From NCBI RefSeq assembly GCF_016735695.1, contig NZ_JAERQD010000004.1:1-64000 (forward strand): a stretch of DNA of 64,000 nucleotides, in the 5' to 3' direction. The notes beneath the pieces are model-generated. The model worked only from the letters and a program-made list of their open reading frames with translations. It made no database searches and was not told where the DNA came from. The stretch's first letter is position 1, and each line of letters starts with the position of its first letter. Shown here piece after piece: positions 1 to 8,056 of the stretch. The position numbers were made by a program, and so were the translations under genes. This DNA comes from Microvirga zambiensis WSM3693 (lineage in GTDB: Bacteria > Pseudomonadota > Alphaproteobacteria > Rhizobiales > Beijerinckiaceae).

Positions 1-80
1 CCCCCCCCCCCCCCCCCCCCCGGGGCGCCCCCCCCCCCCCCCCCCGGGGGGGGGCCCCCCCCCCCCCCCCGGCCGCGCCG
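1..80. other. Poly-C/G low-complexity contig end
   Basis: The first 80 bases are almost entirely runs of C with short blocks of G. No coding or structural signal is visible. This is most likely a sequencing or assembly artefact at a contig end rather than biology. Confidence 0.7.
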
Positions 81-104
81 GCGGGCCCCTCACAGGTCTA
101 TCCG

Positions 105-345
105 GAAAGCGCGTCCCCCCTCACCCTCGCTGCGCTCGACCTCTCCCCGCCGGGGAGAGGTGAATGCGGTGGCAGCGTCGGCGCTAAATCTCCATAGGCT
201 ATCGCCCACACCCCCACCTCCAACTCCTCCCCAGCGCAAGTCGGGTGTTCCCGACTTACGGCAGACCAAAGACAAGTCTCGGGCAAGCCCGAGGCTTGTG
301 GGGGAGGAGAGAAAAGGCGCCCTATGAGCCAGCCTCTGAGGATTG
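105..345. repeat. Palindromic repeat cluster (type D plus a lone B-type outer arm)
   Basis: This 240-base gene-free stretch holds the type D repeat (CCCTCACCCTCGCTGCGCTC followed by a CTCTCCCC/GGGGAGAG hairpin) and an imperfect palindrome that includes GCAAGTCGGGTGTTCCCGAC. Related copies lie near 26.3-26.5, 28.0-28.1 and 35.0-35.1 kb. Positions 326-337 match the outer arm that flanks the type B repeat near 46.7 kb. Confidence 0.7.
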
Positions 346-348
346 ATC

Positions 349-861
349 TCAGCCCCGGTGCGAATGTTCCCGGCGCCAGTCCTGCGGGCGCTCGAATTCG
401 CCCTCCCACAGGCCGACCGAGCGGCTGCGGGCGCGGATTTCCTCGGGGTCGTAGTCGCGCCCGTAGGACACGGCCCAGCCGTCCTCGACCATGCGCGCGC
501 CGATGTCCTTAGCGTTCACGGAGCAGCGGGCCAGGATGCGCTGGTAGCGGTCGCGGCCTGCGGCGCGGCAGCGGACGATCTCGCCCGAGACGAGATCGAT
601 CAGCGCGCGGCGGGAGGCTTCGCCGCAGGCGTAAGCGCGGCCGGCGCGGGAGCATCTCTGCTCCATCTCGGGCGCATCGATGCCCTTGATGCGGATGCGC
701 GCCTCGCCGATGCGGATCGTGTCCCCGTCCGTCACCTGGGCCCGGCCCTCGAGCGACCGGTCGGACGGCTTCAGCATGAGCCCTGCCCCGCCGGCGAGGC
801 CGAGCGCGACGATGAGCGAGGTGATGCCGCTCGACCGGGAGCGGCGGGATAACCGCCTCAC
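349..861 (-). CDS. Thermonuclease-family (SNase-like) protein, membrane-anchored
   Basis: A 170-aa protein with a basic N-terminus, a hydrophobic segment at about residues 13-30 (signal anchor), and an SNase-like domain from about residue 40. Family landmarks include VTDGDTIRIG (D45, D47), IKGIDAPE (D62, E65) and DRYQRILAR. The domain normally cleaves nucleic acid in a calcium-dependent way; a periplasmic location is inferred from the anchor. The start is a GTG that overlaps the cobT stop in a GTGA tetramer, implying translational coupling. A longer frame upstream is only an antisense-like extension through cobT. The actual substrate is unknown. Confidence 0.8.
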   Translation of the reverse strand: MRRLSRRSRSSGITSLIVALGLAGGAGLMLKPSDRSLEGRAQVTDGDTIRIGEARIRIKGIDAPEMEQRCSRAGRAYACGEASRRALIDLVSGEIVRCRAAGRDRYQRILARCSVNAKDIGARMVEDGWAVSYGRDYDPEEIRARSRSVGLWEGEFERPQDWRREHSHRG

Positions 862-1883
862 GACAGGCGCTCGGACACTCCCGCCTGACCGAAGGTGGCC
901 ATATCCCGATGGACCGCAGCCGCGGCCTTCACCAGACCTGCGGCCAGAGCCGCGCCCGATCCCTCGCCGAGCCGCATGCCGAGCGCGAGAAGCGGGATCT
1001 TGCCGAGGCGCCCTAGCACGTCCTGATGCGCTCCCTCGGCGCTGAGATGGCCCGCGATGCAGTGATCGATGGTGGATGGGTGGATGGCGTGGAGAATCGC
1101 GGCGGCGGCGGTCGCCACATAGCCGTCGAGCACCACCGGGATGTGCTGAAGGCGCGCGGCGAGGATCGCGCCGGCCATGGCGGCGATCTCGCGTCCGCCG
1201 AGGCGGCGCAGCACTTCGAGCGGGTCCTTCAGGTGGCCATCGTGATGGGCGATGGCCGCCTCGACCGCCGCCACCTTGCGCCGGAGGCCCTCGTCGTCGA
1301 TGCCCGTGCCGCGCCCGACCCAGTGCTCCGCCGGCCCGCCGTAAAGCGCCGTGTAGATCGCCGCCGCGATCGTGGTGTTGCCGATCCCCATCTCTCCTAT
1401 TGCGAGAAGATCCGTGCCGCCGGCAATCGCCTCCATGCCGAAGGCCATGGTGGCGACGCAGGCCTTCTCGTCCATGGCATCGGCCTCGGTGATGTCGCCG
1501 GTGGGCATGTCGATGGCGAGATCGAAGACCTTGAAGCCGAGGCCATAGGCGGCGCAGATCTGGTTGATGGCCGCTCCGCCGGCCGCGAAGTTCTCCAGCA
1601 TCTGGCGGTTCACGTCCGAGGGGAAGGCCGAGACGCCCTTGGCCGTGACGCCATGGCTCGCCGCGAAGACGCAGACCAGCGGGCGGTCGACGCTGGGCGT
1701 GGACTTGGCCTGCCAGGCGGCAAGCCATTCAGCGATCCATTCCAGGCGGCCGAGGCTTCCGGCGGGCTTGGTGAGTTGCCGGTCGCGCATCCGCACGGCC
1801 TCGACGGCGGCCTCGTCCGGACCGGGCACGGTCGTGATCAGGCGGCGGATATCGTCGAAAGGCGAGGAAACGGCATCGGACAT
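858..1883 (-). CDS. cobT: Nicotinate-nucleotide--dimethylbenzimidazole phosphoribosyltransferase CobT
   Basis: A 341-aa cytosolic enzyme of the lower-ligand branch of cobalamin synthesis. It makes alpha-ribazole phosphate from dimethylbenzimidazole and nicotinate mononucleotide. Family signatures are GSLGRLEWIAEWLA near the N-terminus, EMGIGNTTIAAA in the middle, and the catalytic-Glu motif RLGEGSGAALA near residue 307. I chose the ATG giving MSDAVSS over a frame that begins 31 codons upstream and runs into the divergent cobS start. It is divergent from cobS with a 91-base gap, and the shared region probably holds both promoters; no cobalamin riboswitch was recognised there. Confidence 0.95.
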   Translation of the reverse strand: MSDAVSSPFDDIRRLITTVPGPDEAAVEAVRMRDRQLTKPAGSLGRLEWIAEWLAAWQAKSTPSVDRPLVCVFAASHGVTAKGVSAFPSDVNRQMLENFAAGGAAINQICAAYGLGFKVFDLAIDMPTGDITEADAMDEKACVATMAFGMEAIAGGTDLLAIGEMGIGNTTIAAAIYTALYGGPAEHWVGRGTGIDDEGLRRKVAAVEAAIAHHDGHLKDPLEVLRRLGGREIAAMAGAILAARLQHIPVVLDGYVATAAAAILHAIHPSTIDHCIAGHLSAEGAHQDVLGRLGKIPLLALGMRLGEGSGAALAAGLVKAAAAVHRDMATFGQAGVSERLS

Positions 1884-1974
1884 GGAGGGCTCCGGCCCAG
1901 GGGGCATTGTAGATGGGGCATTGCAGAACGCGACGAGGCGTGACCTATAACGACCCAAGCAGGCGGGGTGAAGC

Positions 1975-2811
1975 ATGTCGGAGCAATTTGAGAGGGGCGA
2001 GGCCGTGGCGGCCGGCGGCTGGCAGGCGGTCGCGGGCGACCTAGCCCATTGCGTTCGCTTCTATTCCCGCCTTCCGGTGCCCGCTCTGCCATTCGAGCAG
2101 GACGCCCATGCGCTGCCGAGCTTTTCGCGCCTGGTGCGGGTCGTTCCGCTGGCGGGCCTCATCATCGGGCTCGTGCCGGCGGTAGCGATGACAGTCGCCC
2201 TCCTCCTCGATCTCGGTCCCTGGCTCGCAGCGACCCTTGCCGTCGCGGCCCTGGTGCTGGCGACCGGGGCCCTGCACGAGGACGGGCTCGCCGATACCGC
2301 CGACAGCATCGGCGGCACAACCCGCGACAAGCGCCTCGAAATCATGCGCGACAGCCGGATCGGCTCCTTCGGCGCCGCTGCCCTGTTTCTGGCTCTCGCC
2401 CTCAGAATCGGCGCGCTTGCGGAAATCCTCTCGCGCGCCGATGCGACGATGGCCTTCGCCGCGATCCTGATCACCGCCTCCCTGTCCCGCACCGCCGGCC
2501 TGATGCCTCTCGTCTTCCTACCCCCGGCAAGGCGGGACGGCCTGTCCCACGCGGTCGGGCAGCCGGCACGGGAGACATTCTGGCTCGCGGTCGGGATCGC
2601 GGGCGCCGTCGCCGTCATCCTGGGGGCGCTTGCCGGCCTGCCGCCTCTCGGGATCGCCCTGATGATCGTTCTGTCGGGCCTCTCGGGTCTCGCCCTCACC
2701 GGCTTTGCCACCCGCCATCTCGGTGGGCAGACGGGCGACATCGTCGGCGCCGCTCAGCAGGTTGCGGAAATCGCTGCGCTGATCGGCCTCTTGACCGTTC
2801 TCGCACCGTAA
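1975..2811 (+). CDS. cobS: Adenosylcobinamide-GDP ribazoletransferase CobS
   Basis: A 278-aa multi-pass inner-membrane enzyme that joins adenosylcobinamide-GDP to alpha-ribazole (phosphate), the last assembly step of cobalamin. The family motif HEDGLADTADSIGG and RLEIMRDSRIGSFG are present at about residues 101-137, and hydrophobic segments cover most of the rest. The start follows a GGCGGGGTGAAG ribosome-binding site. It is divergent from cobT, whose product supplies its co-substrate, so the two form a functional pair. Confidence 0.95.
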   Translation: MSEQFERGEAVAAGGWQAVAGDLAHCVRFYSRLPVPALPFEQDAHALPSFSRLVRVVPLAGLIIGLVPAVAMTVALLLDLGPWLAATLAVAALVLATGALHEDGLADTADSIGGTTRDKRLEIMRDSRIGSFGAAALFLALALRIGALAEILSRADATMAFAAILITASLSRTAGLMPLVFLPPARRDGLSHAVGQPARETFWLAVGIAGAVAVILGALAGLPPLGIALMIVLSGLSGLALTGFATRHLGGQTGDIVGAAQQVAEIAALIGLLTVLAP

Positions 2812-2826
2812 CGACATGAAGGTGAA

Positions 2827-3042
2827 ATGACCCGCGTCTCCAGCCCCTGCATCCGCGTCTGCACCCTCGATCCCGAGACGGGGCTCTGCGAAGGCTGCGG
2901 CCGCACCCGCGACGAGATCACCCGCTGGTATCGCATCACGGAAGAGGAGCGCCAGACCATCATGGCGGAGCTGCCGGAGCGCATGCGTCTCGCCTTCGCG
3001 CTCGAATCGCCGTTTGCACCCGAAACCGACAAGGCGGAGTGA
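2827..3042 (+). CDS. DUF1289 family small cysteine protein
   Basis: A 71-aa protein with the DUF1289 pattern: SPCIRVCTLDPETGLCEGCGRTRDEI gives four cysteines (C8, C12, C21, C24) spaced as metal or Fe-S ligands, followed by a helix with WYRITEEER. The function of the family is not established. It follows cobS by 15 bases with an AAGGTGAA ribosome-binding site, and its stop overlaps the next start by one base, so the three genes look co-transcribed. Confidence 0.85.
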   Translation: MTRVSSPCIRVCTLDPETGLCEGCGRTRDEITRWYRITEEERQTIMAELPERMRLAFALESPFAPETDKAE

Positions 3043-3746
3043 TGCCAGGCATTCGCGGCGCCGGTTTCCTGCTTCTCATCGCCTCCCTCGTGGTGGGGCT
3101 CTTCACCGACGATTCCATCGGCGCGTTCTCGGCCCTCGAGGTGTCAGGCCTCCTGGCGCTCGGCGGCCTTGCCCTGCTCATGGCTGCCTCGATCGTCGAG
3201 GGCTTCGTGCGCCACTGGACTTACGGCGTGCAGGCGATTGCGGTGAGCGGCGGCATCCTCGTCGCGCTCATCGTCACCTACGCTTCCCGCAGCGAGTTGC
3301 AGGCCGTGCTCGACCGCGCCATCGGCGACATCGCCATCGGCCGCACGATCATCACGCCCGAGGGCGAGGTGGTGGCCGCGCGGCGCACGGATGGAAGCTT
3401 CCTGGTGCGCGGCGAGGTCAACGGCCACGAGACCCGCTTCATCTTCGACACCGGCGCCAGCACCGTCGTCCTGCGCGCGGAAAACGCCGCAGAACTCGGC
3501 TTCAAGCCGGAGAACCTCGATTATTCGATCCCCGTCTCCACCGCCAACGGTGCGGCGATGGCCGCTCCCGTCATCGTCGAGCGCCTGACGATCGGGGCCA
3601 TCACCGAGCGCAACGTGCGCGCGCTGATCGCGCGTTCGGGAGTGCTGCATGCGAACCTGCTCGGCATGAGCTTTCTGGAGCGGCTTGGATCGTATGAGGT
3701 GCGGGGCAACCGGTTGATCTTGCGGGGCAAGGAGAGCGACGGCTGA
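3042..3746 (+). CDS. Membrane-bound retropepsin-like aspartic protease (TIGR02281 type)
   Basis: A 234-aa protein with three hydrophobic segments in its first 85 residues and a soluble C-terminal domain that carries FIFDTGASTVVL, the DTGA active-site motif of clan AA aspartic proteases. A second hydrophobic motif (ANLLGMSFLERLGSYEV) completes the single-lobe fold, so it should act as a dimer as retropepsins do. The domain probably faces the periplasm. A GTG codon lies three bases before the ATG chosen; the ATG overlaps the DUF1289 stop by one base. The substrate is unknown. Confidence 0.85.
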   Translation: MPGIRGAGFLLLIASLVVGLFTDDSIGAFSALEVSGLLALGGLALLMAASIVEGFVRHWTYGVQAIAVSGGILVALIVTYASRSELQAVLDRAIGDIAIGRTIITPEGEVVAARRTDGSFLVRGEVNGHETRFIFDTGASTVVLRAENAAELGFKPENLDYSIPVSTANGAAMAAPVIVERLTIGAITERNVRALIARSGVLHANLLGMSFLERLGSYEVRGNRLILRGKESDG

Positions 3747-3751
3747 CGTCG

Positions 3752-3978
3752 GTCATCCGGGATGGCGAAGCCGATCCGGGATCGGGTGCAGGATGTGGCG
3801 CGAGAGTCCCCTCCCTCCTTGTGGGCGAGGGCTAGGGAGGGGGGTGTGAGCGATAGCCCATCAAGGTGAGGCGCCAGTACCCCCTCTCCAACTCTCCCCC
3901 ACAAGAGGGGAGAGGGTTCCAGCGCCTCGTTCTGAAAGCGATCCCGGATCCCCGCTTCGCGTCGTCTGGGATGACCGC
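3752..3978. repeat. Composite nested palindromic repeat
   Basis: Outer arms are GGTCATCCGGGAT...GATCCGGGATC on the left and GATCCCGGATC...CTGGGATGACC on the right. Nested inside is a type E element with CCCTCC...GGAGGG and CTCTCC...GGAGAG hairpins. The same composite occurs inverted at 55490-55720. No gene is visible in the stretch. Confidence 0.8.
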
Positions 3979-3983
3979 GAATT

Positions 3984-4982
3984 TTATTCAGCGGCGTTCA
4001 GAGCAGGCTCGGTCGTCGCGCGGGAGACATGCGCCACCGCATCGCGCAAGGTCTGCAGGTTCGCGCCCGGCTTCACCGCCTCCGTCGCCAGATGCCGGCG
4101 ATAGGCGCGCGCGCCGGGACGTCCCGTGAACAGGCCGAGCATGTGACGGGTGATGTTGTGCAGGCGCTCGCCCTTCGCAAGCCATTCCGCCACATAAGGC
4201 TCGTAGGCTTCCACCGCTTCGAAACCGTCGGCAACCGGCGCGGTCTCGCCGTAGATTTCGGGATCGACCGCAAGCAGAATCTCGGGGTCGTGATAGGCCA
4301 CGCGGCCGAGCATCGCGCCGTCCACGTGCTTGAGGTGCTCGTGCACCTCGGTCATCGTCTTGATGCCGCCGTTGATGGCGATGGGAAGATCCGGACGCGC
4401 CTGCTTCAGCCGATAGACCCGGGGATAGTCGAGCGGTGGAATGTCCCGGTTTTCCTTCGGCGACAGGCCCTGGAGCCAGGCCTTGCGGGCATGGACCGTC
4501 AGCTCGTCGCAGCCGGCCGCCACCACGCAATCGGTCAGGCGGTTCAAGGCCTCTTCCGTATCCTGATCGTCGACGCCGATGCGGCACTTCACCGTCACCG
4601 GCAGGGAGACGGCCGCCTTCATCGCCGCCACGCACTCGCCGACCAGCACCGGCTCCTGCATCAGGCAGGCGCCGAAGCGGCCGTTCTGCACCCGGTCGGA
4701 GGGGCAGCCCACATTGAGGTTGATCTCGTCATAGCCGAAATCGGCACAGATCCGGGCGGCCTCGGCCAAGTCCTTCGGATCCGACCCGCCGAGCTGCACC
4801 GCCACGGGATGCTCCGGCCCGCTGAAGCCCAGAAGCCGCTCCCGCGGCCCATGAATGACCGCCCCCGTCGTGACCATCTCCGTATAAAGCCGCGCCCGGC
4901 GCGACAGGACGCGATGGAACGCCCGGCAATGCCGGTCGGTCCAGTCCATCATGGGGGCCACGGTGAGGAATTTTGGGGTCAT
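3984..4982 (-). CDS. dusA: tRNA-dihydrouridine synthase A (DusA)
   Basis: A 332-aa flavoenzyme that reduces uridine to dihydrouridine in the tRNA D-loop. It shows VAPMMDWTDRHCR at the N-terminus (FMN binding), the catalytic-cysteine motif NLNVGCPSDRVQNG (C93), KCRIGVDDQD, ELTVHARKAWLQGLSPKENR, and INGGIKT for phosphate binding. HARKAWLxGLSPKENR is characteristic of the DusA subfamily. The ATG at MTPKFLTVAP gives the usual family length; a start 22 codons upstream adds unrelated sequence. Confidence 0.95.
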   Translation of the reverse strand: MTPKFLTVAPMMDWTDRHCRAFHRVLSRRARLYTEMVTTGAVIHGPRERLLGFSGPEHPVAVQLGGSDPKDLAEAARICADFGYDEINLNVGCPSDRVQNGRFGACLMQEPVLVGECVAAMKAAVSLPVTVKCRIGVDDQDTEEALNRLTDCVVAAGCDELTVHARKAWLQGLSPKENRDIPPLDYPRVYRLKQARPDLPIAINGGIKTMTEVHEHLKHVDGAMLGRVAYHDPEILLAVDPEIYGETAPVADGFEAVEAYEPYVAEWLAKGERLHNITRHMLGLFTGRPGARAYRRHLATEAVKPGANLQTLRDAVAHVSRATTEPALNAAE

Positions 4983-5087
4983 TTTCGGCAAAAACAGAGG
5001 ATTCCGCGAGTTGGGAGCGGCTCTTTCATATGGGGATGGCGGTTCCAAGGCAAATAGGCTTGCAGAGGAGCCAATTTCGACGCCCCA

Positions 5088-5228
5088 ATGTCATTCCGGG
5101 GCCGCGCAGCGGAGCCCGGAATCCATAACCGCTGACAATGCAGAAAGAGGCACGAGACTGAACGCCTTTTCTGGCGCTGTCGTGTTTATGGATTCCGGGC
5201 GCGCCTGCGGCGCCCCGGAATGACAGTG
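5088..5228. repeat. Type A palindromic repeat
   Basis: A long inverted repeat of about 140 bases between dusA and ybaK. The left arm begins TGTCATTCCGGGG and continues AGCCCGGAATCCAT; the right arm is ATGGATTCCGGG...CCCCGGAATGACA. Each arm also forms its own small hairpin. Other copies: 49071-49216 and 50011-50155. Confidence 0.85.
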
Positions 5229-5234
5229 TAGCGC

Positions 5235-5705
5235 CTAAACCACCCCCGCCACCTTCGCCTCCAGCACCTCGACCGCCGCCCGCGGGGCGAGCTTGACCTG
5301 CAATCCCCTCTGGCCGCCGTTGATGAACACTTCGGCGTGCTCGAAGGCCGATTGCTCCAGAACCGTCGGCACTCGCTTCTTCTGGCCGAAGGGGCTGATG
5401 CCGCCGACGTGGTAGCCGGTGATGCGCTCGGCCTCCGCCGGCTTCATCATCTGGGCCGCCTTGCCGCCGAGCGCTGCGGCGAGCTTCTTCAGGTTGACCT
5501 CCTGATCGGAGGGCAGGATCACGCAGGCGGGCCTGTTGTCCACCAGCACCATCAGGGTCTTGAGCACGCTCGCGGGATCGGCCCCCATGGCCTCGGCCGC
5601 TTGCAGGCCGATGCGTTCCGCGTTCGAGTCGTACTCGTAGGCGTGGATCGTGAAGGCGATTCCGGCCTGCTGCAGCGCCAGCGTCGCGCGGGTGGTCTTG
5701 GACAT
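5235..5705 (-). CDS. ybaK: Cys-tRNA(Pro) deacylase, YbaK/EbsC family
   Basis: A 156-aa single-domain protein of the YbaK/ProX trans-editing family, which hydrolyses Cys-tRNA(Pro) mischarged by prolyl-tRNA synthetase. Supporting segments are LKTLMVLVDNRPACVILPSDQEVNLKKLA with the conserved lysine near residue 49, and the family signature GYHVGGISPFGQKK. Length is normal. It stands alone downstream of ureE on the same strand, with 16 bases between them. Confidence 0.92.
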   Translation of the reverse strand: MSKTTRATLALQQAGIAFTIHAYEYDSNAERIGLQAAEAMGADPASVLKTLMVLVDNRPACVILPSDQEVNLKKLAAALGGKAAQMMKPAEAERITGYHVGGISPFGQKKRVPTVLEQSAFEHAEVFINGGQRGLQVKLAPRAAVEVLEAKVAGVV

Positions 5706-5721
5706 GGGTCTTCAGGCACGA

Positions 5722-6378
5722 TCAGTGGTCGTGCTTGTGCCCGTGATGACCGCATCCGCAGCCTTCACCATGCTCATGATGGTGAGCGTGGTCGTGGTGG
5801 TGATGCTCGTGCTTGTGGCCATGATCATGATGCTCATGATCGTGGTCGCCATGGCCGTGCGAATGGCTGTGGGAATGCGCGTGGCTGTGGCTCTCGCTAT
5901 GGCTGTGGCCATGGTGGTGGTGATGCCCGTGGTCGTGATCATGGTCGCAGACATGGGCGCTGCGCTCCGGCTTGAAGGGGCGCTCCACCGGCGTCGCCGT
6001 GCAGCCCTGGCCGCGCACCAGCTCCGCGATAGCCGGATCGTTCTCCACGTAGAGAGCGTCCGCCGTGACCTCGACGAGGCCGTGGCTGCTGCCGAGGTGC
6101 CAGGCGAGGCGCGTGAGGCGCAAGGGGTTCTCGGCCTTCACCTCGAGCAGCGGCTCGGCCGCCGCCTTCACCTGGACGAGCCGGCCGTCCTCGAGCCGCA
6201 GGGCATCGCCGTCGTTGATCGTGGTCTCCATGTCGAGGTCGAGATGGATCTCGGTTCCGCCCTCGGCCGTCAGCCTGCCATGTCGGCGGTTGCGGGCCTC
6301 GTGGTCGAGGGAGATCGTGTCGACGACGCGGTCGGCCTTCACGGCGGGCTTGCGGACGATGGTGGTGACGCGGGGCAT
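5722..6378 (-). CDS. ureE: Urease accessory protein UreE with very long His tail
   Basis: A 218-aa nickel metallochaperone. The N-terminal domain (SISLDHEARNRRHGRL-like region, residues ~20-75) and the metal-binding domain (RLAWHLGSSH) match UreE. Beyond about residue 142 comes a tail in which about 39 of 77 residues are histidine, mixed with Asp, Glu, Ser, Gly and three cysteines, a nickel-storage type extension. No other urease gene lies in the window, so this copy is detached from a ure operon. The tail DNA is repetitive and could suffer length change or misassembly. Confidence 0.9.
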   Translation of the reverse strand: MPRVTTIVRKPAVKADRVVDTISLDHEARNRRHGRLTAEGGTEIHLDLDMETTINDGDALRLEDGRLVQVKAAAEPLLEVKAENPLRLTRLAWHLGSSHGLVEVTADALYVENDPAIAELVRGQGCTATPVERPFKPERSAHVCDHDHDHGHHHHHGHSHSESHSHAHSHSHSHGHGDHDHEHHDHGHKHEHHHHDHAHHHEHGEGCGCGHHGHKHDH

Positions 6379-6433
6379 GGGAGGATCTCGGTCTGTGATC
6401 GGGTGAGGCTCAGATAGGAAGCGCAGCCGGATA

Positions 6434-6913
6434 TTAATAGGCGATCTTGTCCGGCTTGTCCGCCCAGGCGTCGAACACGGCCCTGGCCTCGAGGCTCGGC
6501 TGGTGGTCCATGGGGATCAGCCGCTCGGAAACCGGCTTGGGAATCTCGTCATAGATCAGGCTGTCGTCGAAGCCGATCTCGGCCGCATCCTGGCGGGTAT
6601 TGGCATAGACGATGCGGCTGACCCGGGCCCAATAGGCGGAGGCGAGGCACATGGGGCACGGCTCGCAGCTGGTATAAAGGGTTGCGCCTTCCAGCGAGAA
6701 ATCACCGACTGCCTCGCAGGCGCGGCGGATCGCGGTGACCTCCGCATGGGCCGTCGGATCGTTGGCCGAGGTGACCTGGTTCCAGCCCTCGGCCAGAACT
6801 CTTCCCTCGCGCACGACAACGGCGCCGAACGGGCCGCCGGCACCCTCGTCCATATGCTCGCGGGACAGCTCGATGGCGCGCGCGAGATGGCGCTGATCTT
6901 CAATCTTGCTCAT
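6434..6913 (-). CDS. Nucleoside deaminase, probable guanine deaminase (tRNA-adenosine deaminase-like fold)
   Basis: A 159-aa cytidine-deaminase-fold zinc enzyme. Zinc ligands are in PTAHAEVTAIR (H56, with catalytic E58) and SCEPCPMC (C86, C89). Compact bacterial guanine deaminases look like this, and the position downstream of xdhC in a purine operon supports guanine to xanthine, feeding xanthine dehydrogenase. A tRNA-editing deaminase is less likely because residues such as EIGFDDSLIYDEI in the C-terminal half match guanine deaminases better. The start MSKIEDQ was chosen because the frame upstream is repeat-derived. Confidence 0.85.
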   Translation of the reverse strand: MSKIEDQRHLARAIELSREHMDEGAGGPFGAVVVREGRVLAEGWNQVTSANDPTAHAEVTAIRRACEAVGDFSLEGATLYTSCEPCPMCLASAYWARVSRIVYANTRQDAAEIGFDDSLIYDEIPKPVSERLIPMDHQPSLEARAVFDAWADKPDKIAY

Positions 6914-7011
6914 GGGATTTATGTATCGGTTGAGGCGGCGGGACGCGAGCGATTTCCTCGCTCGCACCCGCTGTGTCATTCCCGGCCGGCGGCACCGGGG
7001 ACGCCCCCACG

Positions 7012-7103
7012 ACGTCATGGCCGCACTTGTTGCGGCCACCCACGTCTTGGAGCCACAGCGTCGCAATAGACGTGGGTCCCCGGGACAAGCCCGGGGATGA
7101 CGT
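7012..7103. repeat. Type C palindromic repeat
   Basis: About 90 bases with two hairpins: GGCCGCACTTGTTGCGGCC and CCCCGGGACAAGCCCGGGG, bounded by ACGTCATGG and GGGATGACGT. It separates xdhC from the deaminase gene. Other copies: 45.4, 48.5, 51.6, 52.7, 55.7, 57.1 and 57.8 kb. Just upstream (6975-7011) is a further GTCATTCCCGGCCGG segment resembling type A. Confidence 0.85.
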
Positions 7104-7126
7104 CGAGGGAAGGGATGACGTGCTGT

Positions 7127-8056
7127 TTAACTCGGCCCCACTCTCTCCCGAACCTGCAGCAGCTGCGCGGTCACGGAGGCAGCGATCACGGCCGGATCCT
7201 TGTCGACGATGCCGGGAAGGCCGATGGGGCAGACGAGCGAGCGGATCGTCTCCTCCGGCAAGCCGATCTCGCGGAAGCGCTTCTCGAAGCGCGCCCGCTT
7301 GGTGGCGCTGCCGATCAGGCCGACATAAGAGAAACCCCGCTGCAGGGCCGCCGCCGTGATCGCCATGTCGAGGGGGTGGTCGTGGGTCATGACGAGAATG
7401 AGGGAGGCGGGGTTCGCCTCGGCGATTTCGGCCTCCGGATCGCGCATGCGCACCGCCGTGGCGTTGGGCGGCATGTGGGACGGAAACGCATCCTCCCGGT
7501 CGTCGAGCCAGCGGACCGCAAACGGCAGCGGCGCGAGGGAGAGCACCAGGGCGCGGCCGACATGGCCGGCGCCGAAGATGAGAACCGGCGTGCGAATTTC
7601 GCCATGAACCTCACGCCAGCCGGTCCAAGAATCGTCGCCCACGGCTGAGGCGAATTCGCGCTTCACGCGGCCATCCTCCATCCGGCACTCGACCTCGAAC
7701 CTCCCGCCGCCGGCTTCCGCTTCCACAAGCGGCGCGAGTTCCTCCAGATCGCTGCGGTCAAAAGTCTCGATCAGGATCTTGACCCGCCCGCCGCAGCACT
7801 GGCCGAGATCGGGCCCGAGCGCCTGATCGACGATCCGCGCGGACCTAAGCCCGGCAGCCAGCATCTCGCGGGCGATGTCGAGCATGCGGAATTCGAGCTG
7901 CCCGCCGCCGATCGTGCCGTGAAAGGCGCCGTCGGGGCGCACGACCATATGCGCGCCCGCCTCCCGGGGGGCGGAGCCTTTCACGTCATGCACGGTGATG
8001 AGGGCGGCGGCGCCGTGCCGCGCCACGAAATCGGAGAGCTGGCGCCAGACCCTCAC
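7127..8056 (-). CDS. xdhC: Xanthine dehydrogenase accessory protein XdhC
   Basis: A 309-aa molybdenum-cofactor chaperone that sulfurates and delivers the cofactor to XdhB. The N-terminal XdhC domain has VHDVKGSAPREAGAHMVV, TIGGGQLEF and DLGQCCGGRVKI. A C-terminal Rossmann domain begins at VLIFGAGHVGRAL and includes LILVMTHDHPLDM and YVGLIGSATKRARF. The GTG start (reading MRVWRQLSDF) overlaps the xdhB stop in a GTGA tetramer; the longer open frame upstream is antisense-like sequence inside xdhB. Confidence 0.93.
   Translation of the reverse strand: MRVWRQLSDFVARHGAAALITVHDVKGSAPREAGAHMVVRPDGAFHGTIGGGQLEFRMLDIAREMLAAGLRSARIVDQALGPDLGQCCGGRVKILIETFDRSDLEELAPLVEAEAGGGRFEVECRMEDGRVKREFASAVGDDSWTGWREVHGEIRTPVLIFGAGHVGRALVLSLAPLPFAVRWLDDREDAFPSHMPPNATAVRMRDPEAEIAEANPASLILVMTHDHPLDMAITAAALQRGFSYVGLIGSATKRARFEKRFREIGLPEETIRSLVCPIGLPGIVDKDPAVIAASVTAQLLQVRERVGPS

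Noticed and set aside
349-1728. 459-codon minus-strand frame as one protein
   Set aside because: Only the last 170 codons have thermonuclease motifs; the rest overlaps cobT, which is the real gene there.
1875-1980. Cobalamin riboswitch between cobT and cobS
   Set aside because: The 91-base gap is too short for the usual element on either strand and no B12-box-like core was recognised.
5650-6417. Plus-strand open frame rich in Met and Val
   Set aside because: It is the antisense of the UreE histidine tail (CAT/GTG repeats read backwards).
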